A DNA stretch of 16,917 nucleotides from Coemansia sp. RSA 1804 (Eukaryota > Kickxellomycota > Kickxellomycetes > Kickxellales > Kickxellaceae), in the NCBI GenBank assembly GCA_027578815.1, contig JANBTH010000459.1, forward strand, positions 1-16,917. The letters are read 5' to 3'. The position numbers and the translations under genes are program-made. The notes below the pieces were generated by a model that saw only the letters and a list, made by a program, of their open reading frames with translations, did not search any database and was not told the DNA's origin. This document shows positions 8,245-16,147 of the stretch, piece after piece (position 1 is the first letter of the stretch; each line of letters starts with the position of its first letter).

Positions 8245-9216
8245 ATGGCAGAACCACTGGAGACAGATCCGAGCCTGCTTGCTGTCGTGCTTGACGTAAA
8301 CGCCAGAGCATGGTTGAGCTCTCCGCTTGCACTGGAAGACGCGTTGCAGCAGATAATCATTTTTCTAAACGCATATCTGGCTCTCAAGCAGGAAAACAGG
8401 CTGGTTGTGCTAGCGGCCACCAAAGGGGAGTGCAGATGCTTGTATCCCGTCGATCGCATGCGAGCAGCATCTCTGCCCAACATTCAGGTCTACGAGCAGT
8501 TCAGAATGGCTGACGCAAGCTTGCTTTCTGGCGTCCAATCCATGCTTGATGGGGCAGAGTCTGAAGCAGCCGACATAAACCGCGGCGTTGAAGAGAAACA
8601 GAGCCTTATTTCGCGAGCGCTGTCTATGGCATTGTGCCATATACACAAGGCGTCAGAGGCGTCAAAGACATACAAGGTGTGGTCGCGTATTCTTGTTCTG
8701 TCTGCGGCCGACGATTCTCCACGCGAATATATTGCGCTGATGAACTCGATTTTTGCTGCCCAGAAACTGAGCGTTCTCATTGACATCTGCAAGGTGTTTG
8801 GACAGGATTCTGTGTTTTTGCAGCAAGCAGCGGACATCACCGGTGGAAACTACCTCAAAGTCAGCACAACCAACAAGGACTCCTTGCTGCAGACGCTGAT
8901 GTTCTCGTGTCTAGCGGATCATTTCACGCGTGATATTCTGTACCTGCCTAACAACGAGCTAATCGACTTTCGCACAACCTGCTTTTGCCACAGAAAGGTT
9001 GTGGATATCGGGTTTGTATGTTCGGTGTGTTTGTCTATATTCTGCAAAATGGCACCGGTGTGCTCGACATGCCACACAAAATTCTCTTTCAAGATTGTAC
9101 GACAAGACAGCGCGGCTCAGCAAAACGATGGCTTGCAGAACGGTACCAATGGCGCGGTCAAACCTGCGACAAATGCGTTATCGACGCTGTTGTTGTCGCC
9201 AGGACACAGTGCCTGA
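8245..9216 (+). CDS. TFB4: TFIIH core subunit p34 (Tfb4/GTF2H3)
   Basis: This encodes 323 residues in one exon. The start is fixed by an in-frame TAA about 27 nt upstream and by the conserved opening (LLAVVLDVNARAW at 11-23). It is a scaffold subunit of the TFIIH core, which opens promoters for RNA polymerase II and DNA around lesions in nucleotide excision repair, and acts in the nucleus next to p44/Ssl1. Residues 10-230 form the von Willebrand A-like fold with family blocks SRALSMALCHIH (123-134), MNSIFAAQKLSVLID (166-180) and QQAADITGGNYLKV (193-206). A C-terminal C4-type zinc-binding region follows, with cysteines at 246, 248, 259, 262, 267, 273 and 276. The last 40 residues are variable. 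The length fits the family (about 308-338). It lies 250 bp upstream of the INTS6 homologue on the same strand. Confidence 0.97.
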   Translation: MAEPLETDPSLLAVVLDVNARAWLSSPLALEDALQQIIIFLNAYLALKQENRLVVLAATKGECRCLYPVDRMRAASLPNIQVYEQFRMADASLLSGVQSMLDGAESEAADINRGVEEKQSLISRALSMALCHIHKASEASKTYKVWSRILVLSAADDSPREYIALMNSIFAAQKLSVLIDICKVFGQDSVFLQQAADITGGNYLKVSTTNKDSLLQTLMFSCLADHFTRDILYLPNNELIDFRTTCFCHRKVVDIGFVCSVCLSIFCKMAPVCSTCHTKFSFKIVRQDSAAQQNDGLQNGTNGAVKPATNALSTLLLSPGHSA

Positions 9217-9466
9217 AGCTATGCTGATGTGCCGATGCTTCTATTCGGTGGTAAAGCTACCAGGTTTCTTCTTGTTAAGCTAGAAAAATGCGATAAAATC
9301 TAATCATGGCGGAGTGTGCTTTCTTTTTTCATTAATGCGTTCTGTAAGTAAAAAAGGCAATAAAAATACAACACTGGGGACGACACGTTTTTTCTTAAAT
9401 GTCTTCTTGCCTTTTCTCTTTGCTAATGAACAGTGTTTAATTATAAAAGGCCTTTAGGGTGTGAAA
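9217..9466. promoter_or_regulatory. TFB4 3' UTR and INTS6 promoter region
   Basis: 250-bp tandem spacer. AATAAAAATA at about 9359-9368 is a candidate polyadenylation signal for TFB4. TTATAAAAGG at 9441-9450 looks like a TATA box but is only 17 nt before the INTS6 ATG, so it would need a downstream start or has another role. Confidence 0.45.
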
Positions 9467-12400
9467 ATGATATTTGCATTTCTAATTGACACAAGCGTGT
9501 CGATGGAACAGGAGCTTAGCTCTGTTTTGCCTGCTTCTTCGGAACGCAAGGTCGACGAGCAACAGCAGCAGCAGCAGCAGCCCAATGACAGCCTGTTCGG
9601 TGGGGAAAAAGACAGAGTGAATCGCCGCTGGCAGCGCAAGAACCTTGGTCCAGGCGCTGCAAGCGCAAAGACACACAGAACCACAAGGCTGGACTGTGCA
9701 AAAAGTATAGTGGAGCAGATAGTTGCCAATCGCCACTTCTTTGACAACGACAAGTACATGCTCGTGACATATGGTGGAGCAAGTGGCGGATGCATCCGCT
9801 CGAATTTGAAGGATTCGCGAGCCACGCTTCTAACAGAGCTACGGAATCTAGAAGCCAAGGATCGGTTCTCGGGAGGCATGTCGCTGACGGCCCTGTTTGA
9901 CCAGCTCTCATTGATGCGGGGCGCATATGATCTGGACACGTACGGGTACGGGCGTTACCCCACACTTAACGAGCCAGTGCATATCATTTGGCTGACAGAT
10001 GGCGCAAGCGTAGTAACGCCCAGCGGGGTGCAGAACAAGCTCAATTTGCCAGTGAACAACACGCCGTGGGTTGAAGCCTACTTGGAGCCGTTTCGATGGG
10101 ACCAGAGGATGATTCTCCTATTTCTGCACGACCAAGGCGACGGCATTCTCTGCAGCAGTAAGAAACACAGCAGTGAAAGCACTCTCATGCCAATGTGTTC
10201 GGTGATGGGCGGCACCGTTCACCACATCGGATCGATGCACCAGGCACAGCGCTTTGTCGAGTCATTCACGCCTGCGCGGGCGACTCCAAACTCATATCGC
10301 ACTCAGGGGCAGGCAATGGCGAATGTCGGTGTATTGGTAAACTTTGAACGCATTGATGACAACCCTGCCAACCCGGGCAACACAGATCTACGTACTCTTC
10401 TCCACACCACGCCGTGCACGATCACAAACGCGCCGCTGCCGTCACCCACCGAGCCCAATATTATGATGAACGGTCCCACGAGGAGTGTTGGTAGCGGTGC
10501 AAGCTATGGGAACAGTGCAGGCGTCACAGCTCTCATTAACGGCCATCTAGGCTATTTTCCCATTCCTGAAGCCTTTTGGCCAGAGACGATAAGCCCGCCG
10601 CGTGGCTCTGCTGGAGCGCCTGGCTCTGGCCAGCAACAGGCTGGCGGCGGCGGAGGAGGAAGCAATAGTTGGCAGATATCCCGCCGCAATGCGCACCCAA
10701 CATTGGGCTATAGCCAGGCTAGCACAGAATGGTCGGTTCCGCCCCAGTTTCCTTTTGACAAGTACCAGATTGACGCCAACAGTAATGTGGCACAAAAGCT
10801 TTTGGCAGCGGCTCAGGCAGCACAGATTGCTCACGAGACACAGGGCGGTAAGGGCCAGGCAAAGCCCATCTGCTGGCCGGTGTTTGTTAATGGCTCGTAT
10901 TCAACAGCAAAGAACTCTGGGTTTCCATTTGGGATCTTGCGTCCAAACTCTGCGCGCACAGCGGTCAATCTGTTTGTGTTGCCATACAACTTTATGGCGC
11001 TTTGGAAGATTCTAGGAAAGCTTGACGCACACATGTCCGGCGAACACCCAAACCGCAACGCAATTGCGTTGTCGCAGAGCTGGCGCCACGAGTTTGAGGA
11101 GTATCTGCAGCACACGCCTGGATACTACGCAATTCCCTTGAAACGCGCGCTCAACCTGTATGGCGTTCCGCATGGCGTGTTTCCAAAGTCATTTGGCCAA
11201 AGCTCTGGAATGCGCAACATCACGCACTATTCCATTCGACTACACAACATTGCACGCAAAGAGTGGGATCGGATGCACCCCGGCAGCGGAGCTGAGGCAA
11301 GGCCTGGCAGTGTCGCCAGCGCAAAGGAGAGGGCTATTGCTCTACAGCAGGCATTGCTCTCCTTTGATCCAGCATCCGATGTCAGCCATCTGGCAAATAA
11401 TGCATTTGATGTCGACCGCTCGCATTGTTTAGCCACGCTCAGTGCAATGCGCCGGGTGTTTGTGAGGGAGTGCATGGCAACACAAGGAGCGTATTTTAGA
11501 GCAAACGCCGTGGTCCCCCCTTCTCCCTCTGAAAACACGGTGCAGCTTGACGGAGACAAAAGCCATGATATGGATGTTGACAGTGACAGCATGCCATTAT
11601 CAACACCGCCGCTGCTACGTGTAGGCAGCGGTGTCTCGTCTAGTCTTCCTCCAGTTGCCAGCATGGAGTATTCGCTTTATGGGGTGTCTAACGCATTGGA
11701 AAGCAGCCGCTCTTCGCCATATCTTCCACAGCAGCCTCCTGGAAACCGCCAGCCATTCGGTGCGCCCGGGAAGCAGCGCGCCCTTGATCCAGACATGCAA
11801 CAGCTTGTACCTGGAATGCAGCTTTCGCCTCTGGGCGGTCTCGTTGACATTGCCAGTGAAGACGACCGTGATTCGCGACACTCTGTGCCTATTCGGGATA
11901 TGGGCGAGTATGGTGCGGCCATGCATCGTATCAGAACACACGAGGCGCGCGATCCACTGCTAGATGAGCGCACAGCACTGCAGCAACGTCGGAACATGTT
12001 TGGAAACCCTTATCGGCGGCCAATGCGTGAGCCGCGCGGTCCCACAAACAATGTGTTGGCTCGGAATCCGGAGCTTTCTGCAAAGCTTGGACTCGCGCGC
12101 GCCAGCTCATCGAGGTCTTCGGTAATCGGTGCATTCCCGGCAACAGCAGGAGGCGGAAACAACAATGGCGGCGGCGGCGGCGGCGGTTCCGGCAGTAGCA
12201 TTAGCCCTGCATCGAGACCGGAGGCGGAGGATGAAGCAGGAACAGCCGCTGGGCTGGAGATGGAGAGCGAGGCAGAGATTAACGAGCTGGCAATTGATAA
12301 GATGTTTGAGGACATGCCGCTGAACATTGATGACGAGAGCAAGAACTCTGGTAGCGGCAGCAAGTACTGGTGGATGCAACGCAGAAATGTGCCACGCAGA

Positions 12401-13285
12401 AGGTCGATCAACGCGCCCTGGCGCAAGAACGACGAATCGTGGAATGTGAATCCGTGGGATGTTTTGGCTCCGGTAGAGGAGGGCGCGGAAACAGAGCACA
12501 ACTATGCTGCTGGCAACAAGGGTGGCGCTGTGGCTGATTTGGGCGCCCTGACCTACACAGCGGATGCGCTTATTATAGACAGGCAAACAGCGCAGGTGCT
12601 TAAATCCATAGGTGCAAACACGGGTACAAGCGGCGCTCCTATTCAAAGCACGGGCCAGGCACCAATTGCTAATATGGCGCCGCCATCATTGCCCGAGCAG
12701 CAGGACACTATGCCGATGCACGTAGACGAGGAGGATATTGATGACTACAGCTCTGGTTCCCAAGACAAGACTCTATTGGATATGGCTGGCAATGAAGACA
12801 AGCCACAGCATCCTGCTGTTGGTGGTGCTGCAGCCATCGAACAGAGCAAAGACTATGCTGAGCAAGAGCAGGGTCCTAACCAGGGCCAGGAACCCGGCTC
12901 CAACACGAATGAGGCTGGGCAGCAAAATCCGGCGTACCTCCCACTGGATACAAGTAGCATGATTAGCACCGTTCCTCCGGTGTATAATCCTGGGAAACTG
13001 GAATTGCAGCCGCCGGGTTTGCTGCCCGCAGCAAAGGCTACGACGTCTGGGAACAAAGTCAATGTTGCAAGTGAAAAAGCGTGGTTTATGAAGCGCATCA
13101 AGGCAGACCCTGCGCACTATGACGAAGAGGCGATCGTGCAGCATTTAGCGGATCTCCAGAAGAATCCTACGCTGGGAAAGCCGCATCTCAAGATCATAGT
13201 CACAGCGGCAATTGTGGCTGCAAAGTCAATGCGCAGAAAGCAGTTAATCTCTCGCTTGGAAAGGGTTGTAACGAAAGACGCTTAA
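9467..13285 (+). CDS. INTS6: Integrator complex subunit 6 homologue
   Basis: This encodes 1272 residues in one exon. The ATG at 9467 follows an in-frame TAG at 9455, and the protein opens directly with the vWA strand MIFAFLIDTSVSMEQ, as animal INTS6 does. The vWA domain (1-265) keeps the metal-site residues D8-x-S10-x-S12, a candidate T141 and D178 (LTDG), and blocks YGYGRYP (159-165) and SGVQNKLNLPVN (186-197). An insertion at about 16-72 contains seven glutamines (32-38). The middle domain (about 358-605) matches INTS6 at PFDKYQID (429-436), CWPVFVNGS, VNLFVLPYNF (500-509), YYAIPLKRAL and YGVPHGVF. A long disordered stretch follows, with a Trp/Arg-rich island near 966-1003. The last 70 residues (EKAWFMKRIKAD to RKQLISRLERVV) match the INTS6 C-terminal domain, which in animals binds INTS3. 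In animals INTS6 links PP2A to Integrator on RNA polymerase II; that role here is inferred. Confidence 0.93.
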   Translation: MIFAFLIDTSVSMEQELSSVLPASSERKVDEQQQQQQQPNDSLFGGEKDRVNRRWQRKNLGPGAASAKTHRTTRLDCAKSIVEQIVANRHFFDNDKYMLVTYGGASGGCIRSNLKDSRATLLTELRNLEAKDRFSGGMSLTALFDQLSLMRGAYDLDTYGYGRYPTLNEPVHIIWLTDGASVVTPSGVQNKLNLPVNNTPWVEAYLEPFRWDQRMILLFLHDQGDGILCSSKKHSSESTLMPMCSVMGGTVHHIGSMHQAQRFVESFTPARATPNSYRTQGQAMANVGVLVNFERIDDNPANPGNTDLRTLLHTTPCTITNAPLPSPTEPNIMMNGPTRSVGSGASYGNSAGVTALINGHLGYFPIPEAFWPETISPPRGSAGAPGSGQQQAGGGGGGSNSWQISRRNAHPTLGYSQASTEWSVPPQFPFDKYQIDANSNVAQKLLAAAQAAQIAHETQGGKGQAKPICWPVFVNGSYSTAKNSGFPFGILRPNSARTAVNLFVLPYNFMALWKILGKLDAHMSGEHPNRNAIALSQSWRHEFEEYLQHTPGYYAIPLKRALNLYGVPHGVFPKSFGQSSGMRNITHYSIRLHNIARKEWDRMHPGSGAEARPGSVASAKERAIALQQALLSFDPASDVSHLANNAFDVDRSHCLATLSAMRRVFVRECMATQGAYFRANAVVPPSPSENTVQLDGDKSHDMDVDSDSMPLSTPPLLRVGSGVSSSLPPVASMEYSLYGVSNALESSRSSPYLPQQPPGNRQPFGAPGKQRALDPDMQQLVPGMQLSPLGGLVDIASEDDRDSRHSVPIRDMGEYGAAMHRIRTHEARDPLLDERTALQQRRNMFGNPYRRPMREPRGPTNNVLARNPELSAKLGLARASSSRSSVIGAFPATAGGGNNNGGGGGGGSGSSISPASRPEAEDEAGTAAGLEMESEAEINELAIDKMFEDMPLNIDDESKNSGSGSKYWWMQRRNVPRRRSINAPWRKNDESWNVNPWDVLAPVEEGAETEHNYAAGNKGGAVADLGALTYTADALIIDRQTAQVLKSIGANTGTSGAPIQSTGQAPIANMAPPSLPEQQDTMPMHVDEEDIDDYSSGSQDKTLLDMAGNEDKPQHPAVGGAAAIEQSKDYAEQEQGPNQGQEPGSNTNEAGQQNPAYLPLDTSSMISTVPPVYNPGKLELQPPGLLPAAKATTSGNKVNVASEKAWFMKRIKADPAHYDEEAIVQHLADLQKNPTLGKPHLKIIVTAAIVAAKSMRRKQLISRLERVVTKDA
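9560..9580 (+). repeat. CAG microsatellite encoding a polyglutamine run
   Basis: One CAA followed by six CAG codons encodes Gln32-Gln38 of the INTS6 homologue, inside an insertion of the vWA domain. Confidence 0.95.
12166..12186 (+). repeat. GGC repeat encoding a polyglycine run
   Basis: A run of GGC codons in the disordered part of the INTS6 homologue encodes glycines near residue 903. A second glycine run lies at about 10643-10663. They look like flexible linkers arising by slippage. Confidence 0.85.
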
Positions 13286-13379
13286 AGTTTTGGTGCAAAT
13301 GTCTTCTGTTTATTTTATTTTTAATAATATAACGTGCCACCTGTAATTACCAGATTATGCTCATGCCAGACCTTTGCAG

Positions 13380-13403
13380 TTCTGGGTTTCTGGGTTTCTG
13401 GGT
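13380..13403. repeat. 8-bp tandem repeat, three copies
   Basis: TTCTGGGT is repeated three times without mismatch about 95 bp after the INTS6 stop. Confidence 0.9.
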
Positions 13404-13866
13404 CCTCTTGTCGGAGCATCCAGCCAGTTGACGACAATAGGACAAGGCCTCCTGTCTTTAAAACCATTGTGTAGCAAGCGAGCGGGTGGCTGCTCTGTGC
13501 TCAAAATGTCCCCTCTCTCCCCAGGCCGTGGCAACTAGGCAAATTCAAATGTCTTTTTATCATTTATTCCAGGACTGTTATTTTTGCAAGCACTGCTTTT
13601 CTTTCAAAAAATAAATCATCAGCCATCGTCACGGCCACCAGCCTTTCTTGCGTTTGTGTGTGCGTTCCTTGTTTGAGATTGCCTGCGATAACGTTTATCA
13701 GAAGGAATCAGGAGCGCCGGGGATTGGCTGGATTCGGCTCTTGACATCACAGCAACTTCCATGTGAACAAGCAGTAGAAGCCTAGCAATTGTTGCTGCAT
13801 CTCGAAAAAGAAGGGCAGAAGAAAAAAGCTGCGCATGGAACAGGCAAGGCGTACACTTGCCCGCCC

Positions 13867-13907
13867 GCCTGCCTGCCTGCCTGGCTTGGCTTGGCTTGGC
13901 TTGGCTT
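13867..13907. repeat. Compound microsatellite GCCT x4 then GGCTT x5
   Basis: Four perfect GCCT units (13867-13882) run directly into five perfect GGCTT units (13883-13907). The two motifs share GCT/CCT cores, so one may have arisen from the other by slippage. Confidence 0.93.
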
Positions 13908-14367
13908 AATTCTGGGTCGAATGCTTCTCTCTGGGCCATCATCAGTGCGTGCTTCTGTTCGAATCGGCCTGCCTAGCCTAAAGCAGCCTCTGTGTGCACT
14001 TGTTATTAAGACATCTCTGTGAAGCGGCATTGCGGGTGTGCTTCAACATAAATGCTGGTCGCTGCTTCCGACAAGAGGACGCGGATGCCTGCATTATCAT
14101 TTAATCTGAAGCATGTCTAGGGAAAGAGTGGCCATCACTTTCTTTTCCTGGCAAGATTTGTCGGAAGGCAAGCAATTCGTGGTGGCAAATTGATTCTCCA
14201 AAGATTGTTGCCAATAAATGGTACTGCCCTTCCAAAAGAGGAATTATTTTGCTTTTCTTCTGGTGACAAAGCACTTTTGCAACATATACCTCCTGAGAAC
14301 AGCAGCCGCTTTGCGTGGTGTGGGTGGCACACGCGACAAATATAAACAAGCCTAGTCTGCTTTTCGT

Positions 14368-14376
14368 GGGGGGGGG
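14368..14376. repeat. Homopolymer of nine guanines
   Basis: Nine consecutive G on the plus strand, in a non-coding region. The length may be uncertain in the assembly. Confidence 0.9.
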
Positions 14377-14910
14377 ATGCGTGGTTTTCTCCGTTTCAAC
14401 AACTACAAACATTTTACCTTTTAGCAAAACACAGAAGGAGCCACTTCCCTCACACGCTATCTCTCATCGGCCAATTTAAGCAGATGCATGGAGAGTCTAC
14501 GCGGTTTCCATTTTATTATTAGGATTCTGTCTGTTGTCTCATATAAATACGTGTTTGTCCTCTGGAGAGAGAGAGCCAGGAAAGAGACTGCTGCCAACCT
14601 AGCCTCTATCTATTCTGCTGTCCCTATCTATTTTCTTTAGTATTTCTTCATCGACAGTTGCCTGTCGCCTATTTCTACCGTCATTTTCCAGGCATTGTGG
14701 ATGCTTGTCGCTGCTATTAGTTCATATACATTGTTCTGTCTACATTGTGCGAATATACTACTTTATTTGGCGTGAAGCAGTCGCATCTGATTAAAGCGAC
14801 CATTTAATACAGCAATTCACACATATATACAAATAAGCGAATGACCCCCTCTAGCACATATACGTCGCATCGCAGAAATTGTCGAGAGAAACCCAACCAT
14901 TAGTTCACCC

Positions 14911-14960
14911 ACTCACTCACTCATCCATTTACTCATTGGTTCATACATATTCATTCACTC
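14911..14960. repeat. Degenerate ACTC/TCAT tetranucleotide tract
   Basis: ACTC units at 14911-14922 pass into scattered TCAT and ACTC units up to 14960. This looks like a decayed tetranucleotide microsatellite. Confidence 0.7.
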
Positions 14961-15455
14961 GGAACAACAAAGGAATCTGCTTATTATTCTAGAACATCCG
15001 GTAAGGCTGATAGTCACAGGTTACATCAACAGATCATTGGTGCATAAGAGCTGCTGGCTCTCATTGTCATTCTTCCGCTTTATTCTCTTTTCATCTCCGC
15101 CCATTTGATTCATGATATTCTGTTTTTTCTATGCACAGCCGCACTGCATTGACCACACGGCTTGGACATATTTTCTTTGTTCTGAGCGATGTATCTGGTG
15201 TCCACAGAGAATCCAGCAGCCTGGGGAATGAGAATTATCGTCATTTCATTTCTCCCCACACATTTTTTTCACAATGCGACTGTCTTTTCTCACAGAACAT
15301 TAATTGCATCTGAGACGGGCATTGGCCTGTTTATTTCCGAATGAGCATCAAAGAGAGCTGTGCTGATTTCTCAAAAATATGTGCTTCTTGAGATTTGGAA
15401 CTGGAAAGGCCTTGAGTTGGTGCAGCAATCTATTATTGGGTTGTGTTCTAAAAAT

Positions 15456-15480
15456 AAACCACATTGGATGACTGTGGTTT
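15456..15480. other. Perfect 8-bp inverted repeat (hairpin)
   Basis: AAACCACA (15456-15463) and TGTGGTTT (15473-15480) are exact reverse complements around a 9-nt loop, in the presumed regulatory region of the downstream gene. It has no T-tract or other sign of a terminator. Confidence 0.6.
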
Positions 15481-16147
15481 GGCAGAAAAACACGCAGGGC
15501 CTATTGTTTTTTAACTTCCAGGTCACGACATCCTTGCTTTGGGTGTGGACCTTTTTTCTTTTTATCCCCCGTTGTTAGTTTTTTGGACGGTTGTGGAAAA
15601 AGACCCAATAATGTGGACGGGACGGAAGAGGTTTGGTTAGTGACCATTACATACGCTTGGATTCTACCGGGCCTGTCTTTTTATGTGGTGGGGCTTGTCC
15701 CTTGTTTTCTTTTACTGGTTTAATATTGGGGTGTTTTACATTTTAGGTCAAGCCACCATTTTTTCCTTAATCTCCAAGGTCTTGTTCGTCGTCTCCCCCT
15801 CTCCTCAATTCGTTCATTCTGACAACAAAAAGAACGCTGTGTCCGTCTTTCTCTCTTTCTTTTCTTTATAACGCAAGAAATCTGGTTTATGGTCCTTCTT
15901 TATCAGCAGCCCGTCTTGTTCTTTTGTCTATATTACTCATCTAACACTTTGCTCTTGCCCCTTTTCTTCTCTTTTTCTTTCTTTCTTTCGCATGTATAGC
16001 TAAATAGTGCTGTGCCGGCGACAACGTCTCCAGCAAAGAAAAACACCACTCTCTACTCTAGCTAGGACTATTGTGGTGCGTTCACACTGTTATCACTAAT
16101 ATCTATTTCTGTAAGCACGCCAAACAGCCCCCATATATACAAACAAA

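Larger units (their letters stand above)
13286..14520. other. Long intergenic region, left part (INTS6 3' UTR and repeats)
   Basis: The first 60 bp are AT-rich (TTTATTTTATTTTTAATAAT) and should contain the INTS6 polyadenylation region. Beyond that the sequence is mixed, with short tandem repeats at 13380-13403 and 13867-13907 and a nine-guanine run at 14368-14376. The longest open frames (about 80-108 codons, mostly minus strand) read through these repeats and show no recognisable protein. No gene is supported. Confidence 0.5.
14521..16147 (+). promoter_or_regulatory. Promoter and possible long leader of the 16148 gene
   Basis: 1.6 kb of non-coding sequence before the terminal gene. A consensus TATA box TATAAATA lies at 14542-14549, followed about 20 bp later by a GA repeat. 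If used, it gives a 5' leader of about 1.57 kb with many upstream ATGs. Closer to the gene are pure pyrimidine tracts at 15846-15867 and 15958-15989 (with CTTT x3), typical just upstream of fungal transcription starts, so a nearer start around 15990-16100 is equally possible. A possible leader intron runs from GTAAGG (15001) to TATGCACAG (ending 15138). Small open frames near 15131-15871 have no coding character. Confidence 0.4.

Noticed and set aside
9441..9450. TTATAAAAGG as TATA box for INTS6
   Set aside because: It is 17 nt from the start codon, too close for a usual TATA-to-start distance plus a leader.
8245..13285. TFB4 and INTS6 as an ancient tandem duplication
   Set aside because: Both have vWA folds, but each matches its own family far better and the rest of the proteins shares nothing.
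13619..13942. 107-codon minus-strand frame in the long intergenic region
   Set aside because: It reads through the GCCT/GGCTT microsatellite, giving a false Ala/Gln/Ser-rich repeat, and has no other support.
15131..15871. Three plus-strand frames of 60-72 codons
   Set aside because: Phe/Leu/Trp-rich translations of T-rich non-coding DNA; one opens with GTG rather than ATG. At most they would be upstream ORFs.
13510..15962. CCCCT stress-type elements (13510, 14846, 15796, 15958)
   Set aside because: Four in about 2.9 kb is close to the chance rate for a 5-mer and they are not clustered.
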